From NCBI GenBank assembly GCA_001969505.1, contig LSSK01000986.1, forward strand, positions 1 to 14,834: DNA of 14,834 bases. Reading direction: 5' to 3'. Source of the DNA: Zancudomyces culisetae (lineage: Eukaryota > Kickxellomycota > Harpellomycetes > Harpellales > Legeriomycetaceae). Positions 10,354 to 14,834 of this stretch are shown piece by piece; within the stretch, counting starts at the first letter, position 1; every line of letters starts with the position of its first letter. The notes beneath the pieces were generated by a model. The model had not been told where the DNA came from. It did not search any database and was given only the letters and a program-made list of their open reading frames with translations. A program made the translations under genes and the position numbers.

Positions 10354-13300
10354 ATGGCAACAGAACAAGAAACCGAGCAATTTACATTTGCAAAGGAGGA
10401 AGAAAAGATCATCAAATATTGGAGGGAAATTGATGCGTTCCAGACATCGTTGAAACTTGCAGAAGGGCGCAAGCACTACACATTCTATGATGGACCACCT
10501 TTCGCAACAGGACTTCCGCATTATGGGCATCTTTTGGCAGGAACAGTTAAAGATGTGGTAACGCGGTTTGCAGCAAATACAGGACACTATGTGCAGAGAC
10601 GGTTTGGATGGGATTGTCACGGTCTGCCAGTAGAATACGAGATTGACAAGATGCTAGAGATCAAATACAAGCAGCAGGTATACGACATGGGAATTGACAA
10701 ATACAATGCGGCGTGTCGAGGAATTGTGATGAGATATGCAGGCGAGTGGAGAACAACAGTAGAGCGGTTGGGACGATGGATAGATTTTGACAATGACTAC
10801 AAGACTCTGAACACATCGTTTATGGAGAGTGTATGGTGGGTATTTAAGCAACTGTACGAAAAGGAACAGGTATATCGAGGAGTCCGAGTGATGCCATACT
10901 CGACAGGCTGTACAACACCATTATCGAACTTCGAGGCAGGTCAGAATTATAAGGATGTTTCGGACCCAGCAGTAGTAGTTGGATTCAAAGTTGCAGGAGA
11001 AGAGAAGACTTATTTTGCAGCATGGACAACTACACCATGGACACTTCCAAGCAACTTGGCATTGTGTGTGCACAAAGATATGGATTATGTGAAGATCGAG
11101 GATGCTGAGAGCGGAAACGTGTATATCTTGGCAGAAAAGAGACTGTGCGAGTTGTACAAGAACCCAGCAAAGGCCAAAATGACAGTTCTAGAAAAGATGA
11201 AGGGGTCAGCACTTGTAGGAATGCGGTACGAGCCATTGTTTGACTATTTCGCTGAAGAATACAAAGAGAGAGCGTTCAAAGTTCTCCAGGATGATTATGT
11301 AACAGATGATAGCGGTACAGGAGTTGTGCACCAAGCACCAGGATTTGGAGAGGACGATTTCCGAGTGTGCCAAGCAAATGGAGTGATTGGTGACGAGGCA
11401 GACGACTTGCCATGTCCAGTTGATGAGGATGGACGGTTTACAAAACAAGTAAGCGATTTCTGCGGAATTTATGTAAAGGACGCAGACAAGGAGATTATGA
11501 GAACACTGAAGGGTAGAGGGCAGTTGATTCGCCAGGGAACACTAGTGCACAGCTACCCATTCTGCTGGCGATCAGACACACCATTGTTGTACAGAGCAGT
11601 TCCATCGTGGTTTGTACGAGTACGTAACATCCAGGAAAAGCTGCTAGCAGCCAACCAGGCTACACGGTGGGTTCCAGGACATGTGCGAGAGAAGCGATTT
11701 GCCAACTGGCTGGAGAATGCACGTGACTGGAACATTTCACGTAACCGATTCTGGGGCACACCAATTCCGTTGTGGGCAAACAGCGACTATTCGGAGATAG
11801 TGTGTGTTGGATCAGTAGCAGAGTTGGAGGAGCTGACAGGAGTAAGCGGAATCGTTGACTTGCATCGTGACACCATTGATGGGTTGGAGATTCCAAGCAA
11901 GAAGAATCCAGGCACAATGTTGCGACGTGTTGAAGAGGTGTTTGATTGTTGGTTTGAGTCAGGAAGTATGCCATACTCGCAAAACCACTATCCATTCGAA
12001 AACAAAGAGCACTTCGAGGCCAACTTCCCAGCCGACTTTATTTCAGAGGGAATCGACCAGACTCGTGGCTGGTTCTATACTCTACTAGTGTTGTCAGTTC
12101 ACTTGCGCAACACAGCGCCATGGAAGAATTTGATTTGTACAGGGTTGGTGTTGGCGTCTGATGGAAAGAAGATGAGTAAGCGTCTCAAAAACTATCCTGA
12201 TCCAAACATCGTCATTGACCGATACGGTGCCGATGCTCTGCGACTGTATCTCATCAACTCACCAGTTGTGCGTGGTGAAGTTCTCAAGTTCAAGGAAGAA
12301 GGAGTGCGTGAAGTTGTGTCAAAGGTCTTTTTGCCTTGGTTCAATGCCTCCAAATTCTTCCTGTCTCGTGTAGAAGATTTGGGCGTCGATTTCCAAACTG
12401 TGTCCCACCACGTCAGCAAAGAAAACATTATGGATCGCTGGATTATGGCTGCAACCCAATCGCTGATTCGCCACGTCCGCACCGAAATGGCTGCCTACCG
12501 ACTCTACACCGTTGTTCCTGTTCTCGTAAAAATGGTTGATCAGCTGACCAACTGGTATCTGCGCTTCAACCGCAAGAGACTCAAGGGCGATGACGGCCCA
12601 CGCAACGCTTGTGATGCTGCCAATACTCTATTTTCTGTCTTGCTGGCTATGTGTAGAATCATGTCGTCTTTCACTCCTTATATTACCGAAATGATTTATC
12701 AGTCTCTCAGACCCTTTATCTCTGCCCACACTCTGCAATCCTGGAATATTTCCGATTCTCGCTCCGTCCACTTCCTGCAATTCCCTGAAGTCCAAGACGA
12801 ATATTTCGATCCTGAAATCGAACGTGCTGTCCAGCGCATGCAGTCTGTTATTGAACTTGCCCGTGTAGTCCGCGAGAAAAACAATTTGTCCCTCAAGACT
12901 CCTCTCGACGAATTGGTTGTTGTTCATTCTGACCCTCAATATCTCGACGACATTCGCCAGCTTTCTTCCTACATTTCCGCCGAGCTTAACGTCCGCAACC
13001 TTGTGCTCTCCCAAGACGAGACTGCCTATGGAATTTCCTACAAGGCCGAACCCGACTACAAAAAACTTGGCACAAAACTCCGCAAAAACCTACCCAAGGT
13101 CAAGGCTGCCTTGCCTAACATTCCTGCTGCTGAAATTAAAGCCGCTTTGTCTACTGGCTTTATTTCTGTCGTTGATGACATCACTTTGACTTCTGACGAA
13201 ATTAACATTGTCCGCTTTTTCGACGACCTTTGCCTCAGCGATTCTCACAAGCACAAATCCTACCATGCAAATTCTGACAAGGATGTTGTTATTCTCCTTA

Positions 13301-13599
13301 GCACTGCCCTCAGCCCTGATCTTATTGACGAAGGTTTGGCCAGAGAATTGGTTAACCGCATCCAGCGTCTCCGCAAGAAGGCTGGTCTACAACCCAACGA
13401 TCCTGTCACTTATTATCTGCAGTTCAACTCCGATCCAAACGACTCTCTCCTCTCTGTTCTATCCAAAAAGGAGGCCTTCCTCTTCTCCTTGCTTAAACAA
13501 GAAATCTTCCTCGTTCCTGTTCCCCAGGATTCTTCTGTTCTTATCCAAGATATCCATGATGTTAATGGATCTTCCTTCACTCTTACTTTTTGTACCTAA
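10354..13599 (+). CDS. ILS1: Isoleucyl-tRNA synthetase, cytosolic
   Basis: Charges tRNA-Ile with isoleucine for cytosolic protein synthesis, with proofreading against valine. The 1081 residues match the usual length of eukaryotic cytosolic enzymes. HYGH (56-59) is the HIGH motif and HGLPVEYE begins at 89. The CP1 editing domain shows TTTPWTLPSN (225-234) and GTGVVHQAPGFGEDD (321-335). CWFESGS (532-538), SEGIDQTRGWFY (from 564) and the KMSKR loop (606-610) complete the class I core. The anticodon-binding domain spans DRWI (694) and NWYLRFNR (733-740); the C-terminal eukaryotic extension holds EGLARELVNRIQ (993-1004). There is no mitochondrial targeting leader, so it is not the organellar enzyme. 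The ATG follows an in-frame TAA and has adenine at -3. The gene is intronless and apparently intact. Codon choice changes sharply near codon 610-660, from A-ending to T/C-ending. Confidence 0.97.
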   Translation: MATEQETEQFTFAKEEEKIIKYWREIDAFQTSLKLAEGRKHYTFYDGPPFATGLPHYGHLLAGTVKDVVTRFAANTGHYVQRRFGWDCHGLPVEYEIDKMLEIKYKQQVYDMGIDKYNAACRGIVMRYAGEWRTTVERLGRWIDFDNDYKTLNTSFMESVWWVFKQLYEKEQVYRGVRVMPYSTGCTTPLSNFEAGQNYKDVSDPAVVVGFKVAGEEKTYFAAWTTTPWTLPSNLALCVHKDMDYVKIEDAESGNVYILAEKRLCELYKNPAKAKMTVLEKMKGSALVGMRYEPLFDYFAEEYKERAFKVLQDDYVTDDSGTGVVHQAPGFGEDDFRVCQANGVIGDEADDLPCPVDEDGRFTKQVSDFCGIYVKDADKEIMRTLKGRGQLIRQGTLVHSYPFCWRSDTPLLYRAVPSWFVRVRNIQEKLLAANQATRWVPGHVREKRFANWLENARDWNISRNRFWGTPIPLWANSDYSEIVCVGSVAELEELTGVSGIVDLHRDTIDGLEIPSKKNPGTMLRRVEEVFDCWFESGSMPYSQNHYPFENKEHFEANFPADFISEGIDQTRGWFYTLLVLSVHLRNTAPWKNLICTGLVLASDGKKMSKRLKNYPDPNIVIDRYGADALRLYLINSPVVRGEVLKFKEEGVREVVSKVFLPWFNASKFFLSRVEDLGVDFQTVSHHVSKENIMDRWIMAATQSLIRHVRTEMAAYRLYTVVPVLVKMVDQLTNWYLRFNRKRLKGDDGPRNACDAANTLFSVLLAMCRIMSSFTPYITEMIYQSLRPFISAHTLQSWNISDSRSVHFLQFPEVQDEYFDPEIERAVQRMQSVIELARVVREKNNLSLKTPLDELVVVHSDPQYLDDIRQLSSYISAELNVRNLVLSQDETAYGISYKAEPDYKKLGTKLRKNLPKVKAALPNIPAAEIKAALSTGFISVVDDITLTSDEINIVRFFDDLCLSDSHKHKSYHANSDKDVVILLSTALSPDLIDEGLARELVNRIQRLRKKAGLQPNDPVTYYLQFNSDPNDSLLSVLSKKEAFLFSLLKQEIFLVPVPQDSSVLIQDIHDVNGSSFTLTFCT

Positions 13600-13639
13600 T
13601 TTTTTACCTCTTTTATTATGATTTTTTTTTTCTATATCA

Positions 13640-13645
13640 AATAAA
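13640..13645 (+). terminator. Probable ILS1 poly(A) signal AATAAA
   Basis: AATAAA lies about 40 bp after the ILS1 stop codon, preceded by T-rich sequence and TATATC, an arrangement resembling fungal cleavage and polyadenylation elements. The assignment rests on motif and position only. Confidence 0.4.
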
Positions 13646-13781
13646 TCAGAATCAATCAATTTTTCCCTTCATTTTTTTTTTTTCGCTTTTCTCTCCTGAT
13701 AAATGCCTACTATTTCTACAACTGATTACTTTGATTTTTTTTATTTTTATAGTTGATATTCACAAACTTTTTTTTCTTCAT

Positions 13782-13788
13782 TATATAG
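13782..13788 (+). promoter_or_regulatory. TATA-like element of the mL45-like gene
   Basis: TATATAG lies about 70 bp upstream of the ATG at 13857, after a T-rich stretch. In this A+T-rich sequence such matches are common, so the call is weak. Confidence 0.25.
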
Positions 13789-13856
13789 ATTAATAATTCA
13801 TATATTATACAAAAGCAAAAAAAAAAGTAAAAAAAAATCTAGATTAATACTCAACA

Positions 13857-14834
13857 ATGTTTAAAAAAACCCTAATAATGCCAAAACCTTTATTCTACAA
13901 TATATCTAAACCAACTACTATACTTGCCCGCAACTACCACTACTCTTCTCTATTTTCTTCGCCAACCTCCAAACTCTCAACTAATGGTCGCTTCGAATCT
14001 CCAGCCGTAACTAGCTTGGCCTATTCTAATCTTACTAGACAATATGCAACAAGATCCAATGTTCCGAGATTTCACCTAATCGAATATGGCCTACTAAGTA
14101 AATATCTCAATCTCCCTATATTTATTAACGTCTATGTATTATATATTATATATATAATTTTTTTTTCCAATTCACAGTTCTTATCTTGAATATTCTCAAT
14201 GGCTTGTTACTAATTAATCTTCTCCCCCTTCTCCCCCTTTACTCTTTATTTTTTATATAGGCGATTTCGTTCCAATGCCAAAATCAAAGCGTCCAAGTTT
14301 CTACTCTTCAAAACTTGGTTTTAAAATTGCTCTACAACACTGGAAGAATATTATGGCTACAACTTTTGCGTAAGTATTTTTATTTTATTTGTATATATAT
14401 TTTTTAAACATTTCATTTATTGCTTTTTGAAATGTCCATCATTGTTTTTGGGTTTCTTATATACATATCTTTTATTTCTATTGAATATATCTGAAATAGA
14501 ATCGGTTCAATCAAAAGACAAATCAAAAACTGGTCACCTAACCAATTTCTTATCGATGGAGAACGAATGTATGACGAAATGAACGTTGCCTTTGCAAAGT
14601 AAAACACCATTTTATTTATACTTTTTATAATCCATATTCAATTCAAACATAATTTACTCAAAACAAAAACATTCTATTTAGGGGTGATCGTGAGACTCTT
14701 CAAGTGCTTTGTCAACCAGTACTACTTTCCAAACTCAAAAGCGATATGAAAAAACGTGTGGGTACTTATTACTATCAAAAACTCTCATCACTAGAAAAGC
14801 CACGTATTGTTCAAGCAGTTACTAAAAAACTTGG
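13857..14834 (+). CDS. Mitochondrial ribosomal protein mL45/Mba1-like (spliced, 3' partial)
   Basis: Four exons (13857-14097, 14261-14369, 14500-14598, 14682-end) join in frame to about 200 residues before the window ends. The first 46 residues are basic and hydroxylated with no acidic residue, a mitochondrial presequence; cleavage could follow LAR (25) or RQY (63). Exons 2-4 resemble the start of the Tim44-like domain of MRPL45: FVPMPKSKRPSF, a helix ending WKNIMATTFAIGSIKRQI, NWSPNQFLIDGERMYDEMNVAFAKGDRETLQVLC, then LKSDMKKRV. The human pattern (IRRIKDY, the stretch ending in HLCLNNSDHDRL, then LVTEHC) aligns well. This family anchors mitoribosomes at the inner membrane near the insertion machinery. 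Tim44 itself is a less likely alternative. All three introns are required, since donor read-through gives stops. The later part of the domain lies beyond the window. Confidence 0.8.
14098..14260 (+). other. Intron 1 of the mL45-like gene (phase 1)
   Basis: 163 nt with donor GTAAAT, acceptor TATAG and a TACTAAT branch site at 14208-14214, 46 bases before the acceptor, with a C/T-rich tract between. An earlier CAG at 14175-14177 precedes the branch site and would lead to an in-frame stop, so it is rejected as acceptor. Joining gives a serine codon across the junction. Confidence 0.85.
14370..14499 (+). other. Intron 2 of the mL45-like gene (phase 2)
   Basis: 130 nt with a canonical GTAAGT donor and an AATAG acceptor. 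Reading on past the donor gives an immediate TAA. No good branch consensus is visible. Splicing joins GC to A to make an alanine codon and continues the MRPL45-like alignment (TTFA then IGSIKRQI). Confidence 0.8.
14599..14681 (+). other. Intron 3 of the mL45-like gene (phase 2)
   Basis: 83 nt with donor GTAAAA and acceptor TTTAG. TACTCAA near 14655 is one change from the TACTAA branch core. Read-through gives AAG TAA, a stop. Splicing yields AFAK then GDRETLQVLC, matching the conserved helix-turn of the domain. Confidence 0.8.

Larger units (their letters stand above)
13600..13856 (+). other. Short ILS1 to mL45-like intergenic region
   Basis: 257 bp of T-rich then A-rich sequence containing the ILS1 3' UTR and the promoter and 5' leader of the next co-oriented gene. 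Long T runs lie at 13622-13631 and 13671-13682. A poly(A)-signal hexamer and a TATA-like element are listed separately. Confidence 0.6.

Noticed and set aside
12628-13014. 128-codon frame antisense to ILS1
   Set aside because: A shadow of the conserved ILS1 reading frame; the biased third positions in this half of the gene remove stop codons from other frames.
13208-13621. 137-codon plus-strand frame overlapping the ILS1 3' end
   Set aside because: An alternative frame of ILS1 opened by its pyrimidine-ending codons; ILS1 itself continues in frame with conserved C-terminal motifs.
14175-14177. Alternative CAG acceptor for intron 1
   Set aside because: It lies before the TACTAAT branch site, and using it leads to an in-frame stop before exon 2.

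Overview
The window looks like nuclear DNA from an A+T-rich fungus (about two thirds A+T by eye). It carries three recognisable protein genes: a fungal-type Ran1/Sks1/Vhs1 protein kinase, a eukaryotic cytosolic isoleucyl-tRNA synthetase, and the 5' part of a spliced gene for a mitochondrial ribosomal protein of the mL45/Mba1 family. CTG is read as leucine at invariant sites in the synthetase (HGLP at 10624-10626; ADALRL at 12238-12246), so CUG-Ser and CUG-Ala yeasts are unlikely. The last gene has three introns in about 600 coding bases, with GTAAAT/GTAAGT/GTAAAA donors and one clear TACTAAT branch site. That argues against a Saccharomyces-like intron-poor yeast and suggests an early-diverging ascomycete, though the lineage is not resolved.

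Layout. Bases 1-3802 hold no gene I can support. Bases 3803-5083 (minus strand) encode the intronless kinase. Bases 5084-10353 are a second long non-coding stretch, forming the kinase's upstream region on one side and the synthetase's upstream region on the other. It contains a degenerate 8-base periodic array (6727-6798), a GA-rich tract (7700-7741), a perfect 34-bp palindrome (8978-9011) and two G-rich clusters within 350 bp of the synthetase start. Bases 10354-13599 (plus strand) encode the synthetase. After only 257 bp the mL45-like gene begins at 13857 on the same strand and runs off the window end in its fourth exon.

The synthetase and mL45-like genes both serve translation, cytosolic and mitochondrial respectively. 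The kinase belongs to a family tied to nutrient sensing and developmental switching, and it sits alone between two gene deserts, which suggests a heavily regulated locus.

The most unusual signal is inside the synthetase gene. Codon choice and strand composition flip abruptly near 12.2-12.3 kb: upstream, proline is CCA in 25 of 29 codons and alanine GCA in 26 of 40; downstream, CCA is 2 of 19 and GCA 2 of 28. The flip matches a purine-rich to pyrimidine-rich change on the plus strand that extends into both flanks. I found no tRNA, rRNA, CRISPR, intact transposon or viral gene.
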